Shown in pieces: positions 1 through 8,425 of a stretch of 64,000 nt of DNA; the first letter of the stretch is position 1; each line of letters begins with the position of its first letter. A program made the position numbers and the translations under genes. The notes beneath the pieces were generated by a model. It searched no databases. It was not told the DNA's origin and saw only the letters and a program-made list of their open reading frames with translations. The DNA comes from an uncultured Candidatus Actinomarina sp. (lineage in GTDB: Bacteria; Actinomycetota; Acidimicrobiia; Actinomarinales; Actinomarinaceae). The stretch covers positions 62,001 to 126,000 of the forward strand of contig CACMQN010000003.1 in NCBI GenBank assembly GCA_902615855.1. The letters run 5' to 3'.

Positions 1-529
1 GAATAATTGGACCACCAGCAGAGTAATTGTATGCGGTAGAGCCAAGTGATGTTGACAGGATTAGACCATCAGCACGTAATTTTACTTTTTGTCCATACAT
101 AGTTAATTCCAAATCAAGAATCCTGGTTGGAGAATTTTTAATAATAACAACTTCATTGAAAGCAGGGAGGCTAAGGTCATTATTCTGAATTATTGCTTTT
201 CTTTTAACAACATCGTAATCCTCATTTTTCCAAGACTTAAGAATATTTTGAAGATTTTCAGAAGATGATACTAAATAACCTAATCTCCCAGGACCAATCG
301 TGATTAAGGAAGTATTTTTCTCCCACGCAACTCGCATTGCTTTTAGAGCTGTGCCGTCACCACCAATGCTTATAATTAAGTCGGGGTCAATCTTATTTAA
401 TTCTTTTGAATCTGATTCGACGTCAAATACATCGTATTTTAAATTGTTTTTCTCAACAGTTTTGAAAATGTCATCAGATATTTTTTTTGATAGGTACTTT
501 TTAGATGAAATTATTAATAAATTCTTCAC
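1..529 (-). CDS. nadK: NAD kinase (C-terminus cut by window edge)
   Basis: The minus-strand reading from a GTG at 529 runs open to the window edge (176 codons), so the ORF track omits it. It phosphorylates NAD to NADP in the cytoplasm. Visible family motifs are GGDGTALKAMR near residue 56, the central NEVVI segment, and ADGLILSTSLGSTAYNYSAGGPII near the cut end, all typical of the PpnK/NadK fold. A TATAAT lies eight bases before the GTG with no Shine-Dalgarno, which suggests a leaderless message. It is divergent from the rhomboid gene. The family call is firm; only the missing C-terminus is unseen. Confidence 0.93.
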   Translation of the reverse strand, partial: MKNLLIISSKKYLSKKISDDIFKTVEKNNLKYDVFDVESDSKELNKIDPDLIISIGGDGTALKAMRVAWEKNTSLITIGPGRLGYLVSSSENLQNILKSWKNEDYDVVKRKAIIQNNDLSLPAFNEVVIIKNSPTRILDLELTMYGQKVKLRADGLILSTSLGSTAYNYSAGGPII

Positions 530-536
530 TAGGATA

Positions 537-559
537 TATTATACGTATCTTCTTAGGAG
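537..559. promoter_or_regulatory. Overlapping divergent -10 elements between nadK and rhomboid gene
   Basis: The 36-base gap holds ATATTATA. Read on the minus strand it gives TATAAT (543-538) eight bases before the nadK GTG. Read on the plus strand it gives TATTAT (537-542), followed by the ribosome site AGGAG at 555-559 for the rhomboid gene. The two -10 boxes share bases, so the two genes probably compete for RNA polymerase. This is read from sequence only; no start site has been measured. Confidence 0.5.
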
Positions 560-565
560 TACAAA

Positions 566-1273
566 GTGATACCAATTTCAGATATAAATCCAGCAAAAAG
601 AAATCCAATTATTTCAAGAATCTTTATTGTTGCTTCAATAATTGTTTACGTACTTATTCAGCCAAAAAATCCTAGTGAGCTTTTTAATTTTTTTTATGAA
701 TTTGCTGCTATACCTTGTGAGATTTTTAACAATAGACCATTGTCAATAGATCAGTACTATAACAATGATTGTTCCGCTCTAACCAGTAATATTGTTTTCG
801 AAAATAAAAATATTTTTTTAAGCCTATTCCTATCCAATATTTTCCACGCAAATTTTATACACATATTAGGAAACCTTTGGAGTTTTTGGATATTTGGAAA
901 CAATATAGAAGATGTTTTAGGAAAAGCTAGATTTATTATATTTCTTTTTATGACTGGATTGTTCAGCATGTTTGCTCACGTTTTTTTAAATTTTAATGAT
1001 ATTAATCCAATTGTTGGAGCATCAGGTATAGTATCGGCATTAATGGGTGCTTATGTATATTTATTTCCAAATGCTCAATTACTTGTTCTTGTTCCTTTTG
1101 GATTTTTATTTCCAACAACAATAAGAGCAAAATTCTTTATGATTTTTTGGTTTTTTTCTCAAATTGTTATAGCTTTACAAAATAATAATATTTCATGGGA
1201 AGCTCATATTGGAGGATTTTTAATTGGATATTTAGTTCTTAGAATTTTCAATTATAGAAGATACACTCTGTGA
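566..1273 (+). CDS. Rhomboid-family intramembrane serine protease
   Basis: A 235-residue polytopic membrane protein. The catalytic dyad is visible: Ser153 in GASG and His214 in the AHIGG segment. The HxxxxHxxGN motif (HANFIHILGN, about residues 94-103) is also present. Rhomboids cut membrane-spanning substrates within the bilayer. There are about six hydrophobic segments. The GTG start is chosen because TTAGGAG lies six bases upstream. The 3' end overlaps the convergent HAD gene by 42 bases. No adjacent gene identifies a substrate. Confidence 0.9.
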   Translation: MIPISDINPAKRNPIISRIFIVASIIVYVLIQPKNPSELFNFFYEFAAIPCEIFNNRPLSIDQYYNNDCSALTSNIVFENKNIFLSLFLSNIFHANFIHILGNLWSFWIFGNNIEDVLGKARFIIFLFMTGLFSMFAHVFLNFNDINPIVGASGIVSALMGAYVYLFPNAQLLVLVPFGFLFPTTIRAKFFMIFWFFSQIVIALQNNNISWEAHIGGFLIGYLVLRIFNYRRYTL

Positions 1274-1993
1274 AAAAGTATCGAACTTAAAATCTGCTAT
1301 ATCTTCATCCAAATAGTTTTTTATTGAAGATTCAACAAGATAAGATTTTGCATCAATCTTTTTTGCAAGTAACACATCCGTATCAACTCTATCTCCAATA
1401 ACAGCAAAAATCTTAGGGAATTGTTTTAACAAATACTCTAAATAGAAGGAATCTGGTTTTCCAAAAGAGTTAATACTTGATCCAACTAAGTTTTCAATTT
1501 CCCGTACTATCGCACCATTACCATCTTTAAATTCATGATCGTTAATTGGAAAAGTGAGATCTTTATTCATAGCAATAACATCAACGCCTCTGTTAAAAGC
1601 ATCCGCTATGTTTTCGACATCATATCGTGAAAATGAATCTGTTCTCCCTATTAGGATAGTTTCTGATTTATCAATTGGAAAAAGTTCAGTTGTTATGGTC
1701 TTTACATATTTTTGTAAATTGGATGAACCATGCACATAAATTTTATTATCTAAATTCTCTAGATAGTCTTTTAAAATTACTAATGGGCTAACAATATCAT
1801 TAAGATTTATTTCATTAGAAAGCATATTTTCTAATTTTCTTTTTATTTGATAAGGAGTCTCTGAACTGTTGTTTGTTATGAAAATAAATTTAAAATTATT
1901 ATTTTTAGCTTGGTTAATAGAATCTTTTACTCCAGGAATAATTTTTGATTGAAGATAAATAGTTCCATCAAGGTCTGTAGCGATTATGTTCAC
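1232..1993 (-). CDS. HAD-superfamily hydrolase, NagD-like (type IIA)
   Basis: A 253-residue cytoplasmic phosphatase-type protein. HAD motif I is ATDLDGTIYL with the nucleophile Asp7. Motif II is FITNNS and the motif III/IV region is FGKPDSF...AVIGDRVDTDV. The cap position and spacing fit the NagD/PGP (type IIA) subfamily, which dephosphorylates sugar phosphates, nucleotides or phosphoglycolate. The substrate cannot be read from sequence. It starts with GTG inside the 3' end of the GNAT gene (26-base overlap), so the two are probably translated together. Confidence 0.85.
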   Translation of the reverse strand: MNIIATDLDGTIYLQSKIIPGVKDSINQAKNNNFKFIFITNNSSETPYQIKRKLENMLSNEINLNDIVSPLVILKDYLENLDNKIYVHGSSNLQKYVKTITTELFPIDKSETILIGRTDSFSRYDVENIADAFNRGVDVIAMNKDLTFPINDHEFKDGNGAIVREIENLVGSSINSFGKPDSFYLEYLLKQFPKIFAVIGDRVDTDVLLAKKIDAKSYLVESSIKNYLDEDIADFKFDTFSQSVSSIIENSKN

Positions 1994-2426
1994 GTTTCTT
2001 TTCCATTATTAAAACTTTCGCTGTAATTGCATTACTTTCATAAAAATTTTTTGCTTGTCTATCACTTGGTAAGGCAAATGACCTAACTTCAAAATTTTTC
2101 ATATTTGCATTGTCTGCAATATATTCAAAAAGTTTTGTACCTAAACCAAGTTCTCTAAAATTATCCTTAATAAACAATTCATATACATTCCAGTAGAAAT
2201 CGGCCTCTTGAATTCTTGCATAGCCAACAATATCTGAATTACCCTTTCGAGAAGTTTTTAAAACAAAATAGTACGAATCAAAGTTTTCTGATATTTTTTG
2301 ATAATAGTTAAATAAAACACTATCAATATTTTGAATTTCTTTGTTAAATATTTTTTGAAGTACAACTGGTGAGCTTTCTTGTTGCACTATTTCAAAGTCT
2401 ATTCCAAAGTCTTGAAATTTTTTCAT
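1968..2426 (-). CDS. GNAT-family N-acetyltransferase
   Basis: A 152-residue protein with the acetyl-CoA binding segment ELFIKDNFRELGLGTKLFEYI (the R/Q-x-x-G-x-G/A pattern seen as RELGLG) and the following GNAT helix, ending with the FALPSDRQAKNFYES strand-helix. The acceptor substrate is unknown. I start it at the ATG at 2426 because that ATG forms an ATGA overlap with the DUF4193 stop. The ORF track adds five residues that lie inside the upstream gene. It sits between DUF4193 and the HAD gene in one run. Confidence 0.85.
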   Translation of the reverse strand: MKKFQDFGIDFEIVQQESSPVVLQKIFNKEIQNIDSVLFNYYQKISENFDSYYFVLKTSRKGNSDIVGYARIQEADFYWNVYELFIKDNFRELGLGTKLFEYIADNANMKNFEVRSFALPSDRQAKNFYESNAITAKVLIMEKKREHNRYRP

Positions 2427-2782
2427 ACACAGTCGTGACAAACCTTTGCCCGTGGTTTAGCTAGTTGCGTATTTTTTAGTACCAAGAAACAGATTGAACA
2501 TGTAAATTCATCTTCTTGAATGTCCTCTACAGTTTCGTCTAACTTAAGATCTGAGCTTTTAACATTCCTTTTTTCCGCGGCATCAACGGACATGAATGAT
2601 CCTTCTGCTTCATCATTGTCATCAACAGCCTTTTTTTTCTCTGTTTCTACCCTAGCTTCTAAAGACTCCGTCTCTACTTCTTCTTTCTCATCTTCTTCTT
2701 GAGGAGATTCAGGTTCATCTAAATCTTCCTCAAGATCCTCAATAGTAGGTTCTTCTATGTCTTCGATCTCTTTATCTGCCAT
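2423..2782 (-). CDS. DUF4193 family actinobacterial zinc-ribbon protein
   Basis: A 119-residue protein with a very acidic N-terminal two-thirds (runs of E and D) and a C-terminal zinc ribbon EFTCSICFLVLKNTQLA...KVCHDCV. Two CxxC pairs probably bind one zinc. The layout (acidic region, then CSxCFLV and CxDC) matches DUF4193, a family characteristic of actinobacteria with no established function. AAGGA five bases before the ATG is a clear ribosome site. It heads the DUF4193-GNAT-HAD run. It is a useful taxonomic marker here. Confidence 0.85.
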   Translation of the reverse strand: MADKEIEDIEEPTIEDLEEDLDEPESPQEEDEKEEVETESLEARVETEKKKAVDDNDEAEGSFMSVDAAEKRNVKSSDLKLDETVEDIQEDEFTCSICFLVLKNTQLAKPRAKVCHDCV

Positions 2783-2812
2783 AATTGTCCTTAAATTTCT
2801 GTAAGAATAATA

Positions 2813-3685
2813 CTAAATTTTTAGAAGTATAGCTTGTTTTTTAACAATAATCTCAGCAGGACCATTATCAAAATAATCACCATCAACTTCAATTGGACTT
2901 CTAGATTTTAGAGAAATCTTATTCATTCTTTTCAATATCACATCGGGATCCGTTAAATGTAGGCCTTTCTTTGCTAAAAAGAATAATTTCATTGCTTTAG
3001 TTTTTGTAACTTTAAATATTTGAGTATTTAACAATCCATCTTGCAAGCTTGATTTAGGAGAAATGTTCCAGCCACCACCAAAGTATTGTCCATTACAAAT
3101 TGAAATATTAAAGGCGATATCTCTGAATTCATACGAATCATTGCGGATTTCAAATATGTCACTCTTTGCTGGAAGCAGTTTTACCCAAAAACTAATTGGA
3201 TATCTAAATCTTTTAAAAACTCTTGGGAGTGCCTCGCTAGTTTTAACTGTGTCAGCTAAAAAACCAAAATTCAATACATTTACAAAATGTCTGGATTTAT
3301 TTTCTGATTTTATATATGCAACATCTATTTTATAATCTTGGTTCATTTTTAGTCTCTCAACGCCTTCATTGATGGTTTTTGGAAATGCAAATGTTCTCAT
3401 AAAATCCGAACCACTACCCGAAGGAAGGCATGCAACTTCTGGATTAGATATATTGTTTTTTAAAAGTACATCGATTAAATTACTAAGTGTTCCATCACCT
3501 CCAACAGCACAAAAAATAACCTCATCGTCAATATATTTTTTAATAATTACTTCAACTTCTTTAGATTGTTTTGTTTGATAAATATCACAATTTAATTGAT
3601 TATCGTCAAAAATCTTTTGTAAATTGGGACGCGTTAGTTTTTTACCTCTGGAATTTTTATTATGGATTACTACTATTTTCTTCAC
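2813..3685 (-). CDS. Diacylglycerol/sphingosine-type lipid kinase (YegS/DagK family)
   Basis: A 290-residue lipid kinase. The nucleotide-binding GGDGTLSNL lies at about residues 62-70, LPSGSGSDFMRTF follows, and GQYFGGGWNISPKSSLQDGLLN and EVDGDYF mark the C-terminal domain. Members phosphorylate diacylglycerol or related lipids at the inner membrane face and feed phosphatidate back to phospholipid synthesis. The exact lipid cannot be told. It overlaps the HelY stop by four bases (ATGA-type) and ends the pafB-pafC-tat-helY run. Confidence 0.88.
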   Translation of the reverse strand: MKKIVVIHNKNSRGKKLTRPNLQKIFDDNQLNCDIYQTKQSKEVEVIIKKYIDDEVIFCAVGGDGTLSNLIDVLLKNNISNPEVACLPSGSGSDFMRTFAFPKTINEGVERLKMNQDYKIDVAYIKSENKSRHFVNVLNFGFLADTVKTSEALPRVFKRFRYPISFWVKLLPAKSDIFEIRNDSYEFRDIAFNISICNGQYFGGGWNISPKSSLQDGLLNTQIFKVTKTKAMKLFFLAKKGLHLTDPDVILKRMNKISLKSRSPIEVDGDYFDNGPAEIIVKKQAILLKI

Positions 3686-5547
3686 AACATCGATTTTTGA
3701 ATAATATTATTTCTAAATTTATCTGAAATAAAATCAAAATTTTCATTTCCATAAATTAATGAAACTTTCTGTGATATTTCTGCTGCTTCTCTTGACGCCT
3801 TTATGAAATCTCCTAACGTAATATTAAATTTACTAATTGTGTATTCGATATTATTTGACTTTATATATTCATTAAAAATACTAAACCATGAGACATCTAA
3901 CGTGGTCTTATTTTTAACATTGTGTTTGGTTTCAAGTATGTTAACTGTTTCTTGAGTGATCAAAAATTTACTTAACAATTTACTATGCTTTTCATGAATT
4001 GGTATTTCATATTTTTGGTTTGAAATACCAGAAGATAAAAACATTAGACAAAATTCAATATCATTTAGTTTATCCAACAGCTCTATTCCAATTAGAAAAC
4101 TATCACGATAAGTTTCAGTTAGGAGTTTATTTTTTTTTGATTCTGTTAAATAACCAAGATCATTCAAAACTGAAATTTTTGCTCTAAAATTTTTTTCTAA
4201 TGATTGATCATTAATTTTATTTTGATAAGAATAAAAACTTTTTTTTATCATCTCTAATCCTTCATGTTCACCATATTTATTTTTAAGATTCAATACAGAT
4301 CCATATGAATTTGAATATGAAGAAATCAATTTATTTGGCTTTAAATTAAATAAATCATTAAACCAATTATTTTCAATCCTCCTGTCGTAATTAATGAAAG
4401 CAAAGCCCTTATTATCTATACCTCTTCTTCCTGCTCGGCCAGTTAATTGTAAAAATTCTGACTTTGAAATCAATCTAGTTCTTATACCGTCATACTTAAA
4501 AGATGAGTCAATCATGATTGATTTAGCTGGCATATTTATTCCTAAAGAAAGTGTCTCAGTAGCAAATAAAATATCAATATATCTATTAATAAATAAATGT
4601 TCCACAAATTCTTTGACAATTGGTGCCAGTCCAGCATGGTGAAAACCAATTCTTCTTGACCACATCCAAAAAAGTTCATCTAAATTTAAAAGATGAAATT
4701 CCTCACTTGTTAGATCCCCAAACACAGAATCGAATAACACTTTTAAGTCATGGTTATCAGTTTTTTTTCCAATTAAGTTTGATGCATGTCTAGCTTTGCT
4801 TTCAACCTTATCCCTTGAAAAAAAGAAAAATATCGAGGGTGTTGAATTCTTTAAAGATATGAATTCTAATTGGTTTGAAAGTGTTGGTTTTTTAAATCTT
4901 CTATATTTTTTATCAAATTGAAAAATTCGTTTATTTTTTTTATCTTTTGTTGATTTGATTGTTGTTATTTGATCATCATTCTGTGTTGCCGTAACTAATG
5001 AAATTTCTAGAGGAACAGGTCTTATGTTTGATTTTATCAAATCGGTTGGACCTCTTTGTGAAACAATCCAACTTAAAAACTCGTTCTCATTACCTATTGT
5101 TGCCGATAAACCAAGAATTTTTATTTTTTTGGGTAAATGAATGATAATTTCTTCCCAAGTCGCACCTCTTTCTTTGTCTGCTAGATAATGAACTTCATCT
5201 AAAATTACTAAACCAATTTCATTTATCCGTTCGTCCTCAGAAAATATCATATTTCTTAAAATCTCAGTAGTTGCAATTATTAAATTAGCGTTAGGGTTTT
5301 CATTTCTATCTCCTGTTAATAAGCCCGTGTCAATTCCTTCATTTTGAAAATCATTAAATTTTTGATTAGATAATGCTTTGATTGGCGTCGTATAAATGAC
5401 TTTTTTTCCATCTTCAATGTATTTTTCTATGCCTTTTTCTGCAATTAATGTTTTACCAGAACCTGTTGGAGCTGTAACTAAAACATTCAGGCCATCTAAT
5501 AATGATTTGATTGCTTGTTTTTGAAAATTATCAAGTTCAAATTTCAC
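3682..5547 (-). CDS. helY: Ski2/Mtr4-like superfamily 2 helicase, HelY type (short form)
   Basis: A 621-residue ATP-dependent RNA/DNA helicase. Motif I is PTGSGKT (about 27-33), motif Ia TTPIKALSNQKF, motif II DEVH (117-120), motif III SAT (148-150), and the C-terminal RecA motifs are FATETLSLGINMPAK and QLTGRAGRRG. Mycobacterial HelY is roughly 900 residues, so the C-terminal part is much reduced here. The position directly after tatC and before a lipid kinase in a pafBC-tatAC-helY block supports the name. The role is probably RNA processing, inferred from the family. Confidence 0.85.
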   Translation of the reverse strand: MKFELDNFQKQAIKSLLDGLNVLVTAPTGSGKTLIAEKGIEKYIEDGKKVIYTTPIKALSNQKFNDFQNEGIDTGLLTGDRNENPNANLIIATTEILRNMIFSEDERINEIGLVILDEVHYLADKERGATWEEIIIHLPKKIKILGLSATIGNENEFLSWIVSQRGPTDLIKSNIRPVPLEISLVTATQNDDQITTIKSTKDKKNKRIFQFDKKYRRFKKPTLSNQLEFISLKNSTPSIFFFFSRDKVESKARHASNLIGKKTDNHDLKVLFDSVFGDLTSEEFHLLNLDELFWMWSRRIGFHHAGLAPIVKEFVEHLFINRYIDILFATETLSLGINMPAKSIMIDSSFKYDGIRTRLISKSEFLQLTGRAGRRGIDNKGFAFINYDRRIENNWFNDLFNLKPNKLISSYSNSYGSVLNLKNKYGEHEGLEMIKKSFYSYQNKINDQSLEKNFRAKISVLNDLGYLTESKKNKLLTETYRDSFLIGIELLDKLNDIEFCLMFLSSGISNQKYEIPIHEKHSKLLSKFLITQETVNILETKHNVKNKTTLDVSWFSIFNEYIKSNNIEYTISKFNITLGDFIKASREAAEISQKVSLIYGNENFDFISDKFRNNIIQKSML

Positions 5548-6242
5548 TTTGAACTTTTTTTATGTATAAAAATAGTAATTTCCATGAGTACATATAAAGG
5601 TATCGTGAAAACAAACAAACTAACGGGATCACCTGTGGGTGTAACAATTGCAGAAATTATTAATATGAATATAAATAATTCAGCTCTGTTTTCTGTAAGT
5701 AATTGAATATTTAATAATCTTTTATTTAAAAGAAATAATGTAACAAGAGGAAGTTGAAAAGTAATTGCAAATAAAAGAGCAACTCTTGTAATGAATTGAT
5801 AATAATTTTGCGATCTCAGAATGACTTCATTTTCATTAAATGAAAGTAGAAACTCAATGCCATATGAACCAAGATTCAATGCTGTGTATATTCCTAAATA
5901 GTAAAAAATAGTAAAAAATATATTGTAAAAAATAAAGGATAGCCACGATAAATCTACTAACGCGGGTTTTAGGAAAACACCAAGATTTAACAAGGTAAGT
6001 GGAAGTAATAAAATTAGTGAAATTAAAAAAACATTTGTAATTTTTACTTGAAACCCTTCATAAATAGTTAGTGCAAATATATTTGACTGATCGTATCCAG
6101 CATCAATTAATGGTTTATTTAGAATTTCAACAAAGAAGTGATACTCAATATATACATAAATTCCAAATATAAGAATTAATAACAGAGAAAATAAGATTCT
6201 AGTATTTAGTTCTTTAAGGTGATCAAAAAAAGGTTTCTTCAT
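5544..6242 (-). CDS. tatC: Twin-arginine translocase subunit TatC
   Basis: A 232-residue integral membrane protein with about six hydrophobic helices. It is the receptor of the Tat system, which exports folded proteins. The N-terminal FFDHLKELNTRI matches the TatC FxxHLxELR signature, and ISAIVTPTGDPVS matches the conserved periplasmic segment before the last helix. I move the start to the ATG at 6242 because it makes an ATGA overlap with the TatA-like stop and gives a normal N-terminus. The ORF track start adds nine residues inside the upstream gene. It overlaps helY by four bases. Confidence 0.92.
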   Translation of the reverse strand: MKKPFFDHLKELNTRILFSLLLILIFGIYVYIEYHFFVEILNKPLIDAGYDQSNIFALTIYEGFQVKITNVFLISLILLLPLTLLNLGVFLKPALVDLSWLSFIFYNIFFTIFYYLGIYTALNLGSYGIEFLLSFNENEVILRSQNYYQFITRVALLFAITFQLPLVTLFLLNKRLLNIQLLTENRAELFIFILIISAIVTPTGDPVSLFVFTIPLYVLMEITIFIHKKSSK

Positions 6243-6415
6243 TCTTCTTCGTTCTCTATCCATTCCCATTTTTGATTTAAGCTAGAATCACCAATTACTT
6301 TTCGAGTTGGTCCTTCGTTGAAATTCTGAAATGTTTCCATAAGTTTTTTTATACGTTTTTTATCGACTATCCCCAAGGAAATAAATAATATAATCAAAAG
6401 TTCAGTAAGACTCAT
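6239..6415 (-). CDS. tatA: Minimal TatA/TatB-like protein (missed by ORF track)
   Basis: A 58-residue ORF between pafC and tatC, linked by ATGA overlaps at both ends. The protein begins MSLTELLIILFISLGIVDKK. That is a short polar lead, a hydrophobic helix of about 12-14 residues, a hinge, then a basic amphipathic helix (RIKKLMETFQNF) and an acidic tail (ENEEE). This is the TatA/B plan, and tatA precedes tatC in actinobacteria. The usual FG hinge is not conserved and the hydrophobic segment is short. It could be TatA or TatB; similarity is by architecture and context. Confidence 0.7.
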   Translation of the reverse strand: MSLTELLIILFISLGIVDKKRIKKLMETFQNFNEGPTRKVIGDSSLNQKWEWIENEEE

Positions 6416-7266
6416 AAATTTATCATATCTACTAAATTATTAATTCTTTTGTTGAATTCAATTTTTAATTTATTTGGTGAAACGATTTGTAGTTCTTGAA
6501 AATGCTCAAAGAAAAACTCTAATGCTACATTAAAATCTCTAAATGTGTAAATACACAATCCATCTTTAAAAAAGGTATTATCTTTATCTAACTTATTTAA
6601 AAAATTTTCGTTTTTGTATTTAAATTTTACTTCTATCGAATTGACTTTATCTTTATTACTTGAATTTATGAGATTTAATTCATTAACCTCAATTATTCTA
6701 TTAATTAAAAAAGTTTTAACTTTGTTATCAATTAAATCAATTGCTTCTAAAACATTTCCATCTTGATTGTTTGAAATGGAAATAGGTTTAATAGAGTATG
6801 TTTTAGGATCATCGTATCCGATTTTTAGATATTCTATATTTATATCTGTTAGTAAATGTATTGAAAGGTTATCTTCAAATTCTATATTTGACTTTTCATT
6901 AAAATACATATCAAGAATTTTAAAAAAATTATTGTAATCTTTTTTATTTATGTTTTGAATATTAAGATTTTGGTTACTTTTCAGTAAATTATAAATTTTA
7001 AACAATTCAAAATCGGTTATTGTATTCAATTCATTAAATGTAGATGAATATTCAAAAAAAATTATATTTTCAGACGAATCAATCTCAAAATTAATAAAAT
7101 TTTCACCATTAACTGAATAAACCTCGGACATAATATTGAGCATATATACAATTGTTTCAATATCTTTGCCAAGCTTTTTAGTTAAATCATCAATATTCCA
7201 TTTGTTACTATCTTTTAAAATATTGATGAAAAATGTGAAATCTTGTAATTGTAATTTATTTTTCAT
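6412..7266 (-). CDS. pafC: WYL-domain transcriptional regulator, PafC-like
   Basis: A 284-residue protein that overlaps pafB by 11 bases and is followed directly by the TatA-like gene. The N-terminus has a degenerate winged-helix (NKWNIDDLTKKLGKDIETIVYMLNIMSEV). The middle holds a WYL-like sensor region (YSIKPISISNNQDGNVLEAIDLIDNKVKTFLINRI), and a C-terminal WCX-like region follows. In mycobacteria PafB and PafC form a heterodimer that activates the LexA-independent DNA-damage response. Sequence conservation is weak and the call rests strongly on the tandem arrangement upstream of tatA-tatC. Confidence 0.75.
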   Translation of the reverse strand: MKNKLQLQDFTFFINILKDSNKWNIDDLTKKLGKDIETIVYMLNIMSEVYSVNGENFINFEIDSSENIIFFEYSSTFNELNTITDFELFKIYNLLKSNQNLNIQNINKKDYNNFFKILDMYFNEKSNIEFEDNLSIHLLTDINIEYLKIGYDDPKTYSIKPISISNNQDGNVLEAIDLIDNKVKTFLINRIIEVNELNLINSSNKDKVNSIEVKFKYKNENFLNKLDKDNTFFKDGLCIYTFRDFNVALEFFFEHFQELQIVSPNKLKIEFNKRINNLVDMINL

Positions 7267-8086
7267 CTAAATACTCCAAAAACCTTTTTTTGTCGTTGCT
7301 AGTCATTTGTATTATTTTTGCGTCTGTGATTAAAATAAAAACGATTAATTTTTGAATATCATATGTTGAAATTTCAATATTTATTTTATTTCCATCGTCA
7401 TTGCTTTTAATTAACGAATGCTTAAAACTATTTTTTTGAACAATATAATGATCCTTTAATATTGATAAAGTAATGAAAATTGGTTGAATACTTTCCTCCC
7501 ATGAAAAATTAATTGTTTTTAACTCGATACCATGTAAGTCAGGTTTAGTTCCAAGTTTAAGATCATCTATGTTGTCAATTTTAAATGTCTTAAACTTTGA
7601 CTGTTCATTTGCTCCTACATACCATTGATTGTCATATTGTTTTAAACCAAGAGGATATACTTTTCTTAAAGAACTTTTATATTTGAACGATACTCTTCTT
7701 TTTTCATTTATAGCTTGCGTTATTTTTGATATATTTATATTTCTACTGTTAAATTGATAATCTGATTTAAAAAACTGTTTTATCAAGCGATAAGTATTTA
7801 TAAAATCATCAATATTGATAGCTTCGTTATTTTTTATATCATCAAATATCTGAGTGCCTGATAATTTATATCCATCATTAATTTTCCATTTATCATTTTC
7901 AAAATCCAATAAAAAACCCATGTCCTTTAATAAAGCTTTATCTCTTTCAAATGATCTTTTAAAAGCAGATTCACTTAATTCTCTGTATTCAATTACATTG
8001 TCTTTAATAAAATTTGTTGTTAAATTTTCATTATTTAAAGAGAATAAAGTTAATAATTTAAGACATCTTTTGAACACATTCTTCAT
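7256..8086 (-). CDS. pafB: WYL-domain transcriptional regulator, PafB-like
   Basis: A 276-residue protein with an N-terminal HTH region (ESAFKRSFERDKALLKDMGFLL), then a WYL domain with SFKYKSSLRKVYPLGLKQYDNQWYVGANEQ...FKIDNI and a C-terminal WCX-type extension. WYL domains of PafBC bind single-stranded nucleic acid and turn on repair genes, consistent with the many repair genes nearby. In most actinobacteria this gene follows the pupylation ligase gene pafA; here a ferredoxin gene is divergent instead. AGTAGG upstream of the ATG is a possible ribosome site. Confidence 0.8.
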   Translation of the reverse strand: MKNVFKRCLKLLTLFSLNNENLTTNFIKDNVIEYRELSESAFKRSFERDKALLKDMGFLLDFENDKWKINDGYKLSGTQIFDDIKNNEAINIDDFINTYRLIKQFFKSDYQFNSRNINISKITQAINEKRRVSFKYKSSLRKVYPLGLKQYDNQWYVGANEQSKFKTFKIDNIDDLKLGTKPDLHGIELKTINFSWEESIQPIFITLSILKDHYIVQKNSFKHSLIKSNDDGNKINIEISTYDIQKLIVFILITDAKIIQMTSNDKKRFLEYLDEK

Positions 8087-8163
8087 AGGTTTTCCTACTC
8101 TTATTTTATTTAATTCTGTATATTATTTTTTTACTCTTGTATTTGTATATAGCAAAATTAATG

Positions 8164-8176
8164 TATTATTGAATAT
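8164..8176 (+). promoter_or_regulatory. Leaderless-type promoter of ferredoxin gene
   Basis: TATTAT at 8164-8169 is followed by seven bases and then the ATG of the ferredoxin gene, with no Shine-Dalgarno between. Transcription would begin at or next to the A of the ATG. This matches the pattern at many other genes of this window. Confidence 0.5.
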
Positions 8177-8425
8177 ATGAAAGTATGGATTGATCAAGAC
8201 CTATGCACTGGTGATGGCCTTTGCGAAGAAATATGTCCTGACGTTTTTGTTGGTAAAGATGATGGACTATTTTATGTTAAAGAAGGTGACAAAATTTTCT
8301 CAGAGGAAGATGGGAATGTAGGTGGTGCTGAAGGCTTAGCTGTTGTACCAAAAGGACAAGAGGAAGCTGTTATAGAGTCGGCAGAAGAGTGTCCTGGTGA
8401 ATGCATAATGATCGAGCCTAGTTAG
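8177..8425 (+). CDS. Single-cluster ferredoxin
   Basis: An 82-residue soluble acidic ferredoxin. Cluster ligands are in CTGDGLCEEICP near the N-terminus and CPGECI near the C-terminus. The first segment gives C-x5-C-x3-CP; the second cysteine of the group matches the C in GLC, with a 3Fe-4S or 4Fe-4S cluster possible. An acidic, glycine-rich loop lies between. Such ferredoxins donate electrons to P450s and other oxygenases, but no partner gene is nearby. The stop overlaps the convergent trmI gene by eight bases. Confidence 0.88.
   Translation: MKVWIDQDLCTGDGLCEEICPDVFVGKDDGLFYVKEGDKIFSEEDGNVGGAEGLAVVPKGQEEAVIESAEECPGECIMIEPS

Noticed and set aside
300-569. 89-residue plus-strand ORF
   Set aside because: It lies opposite the real nadK reading frame with its GGDGT motif.
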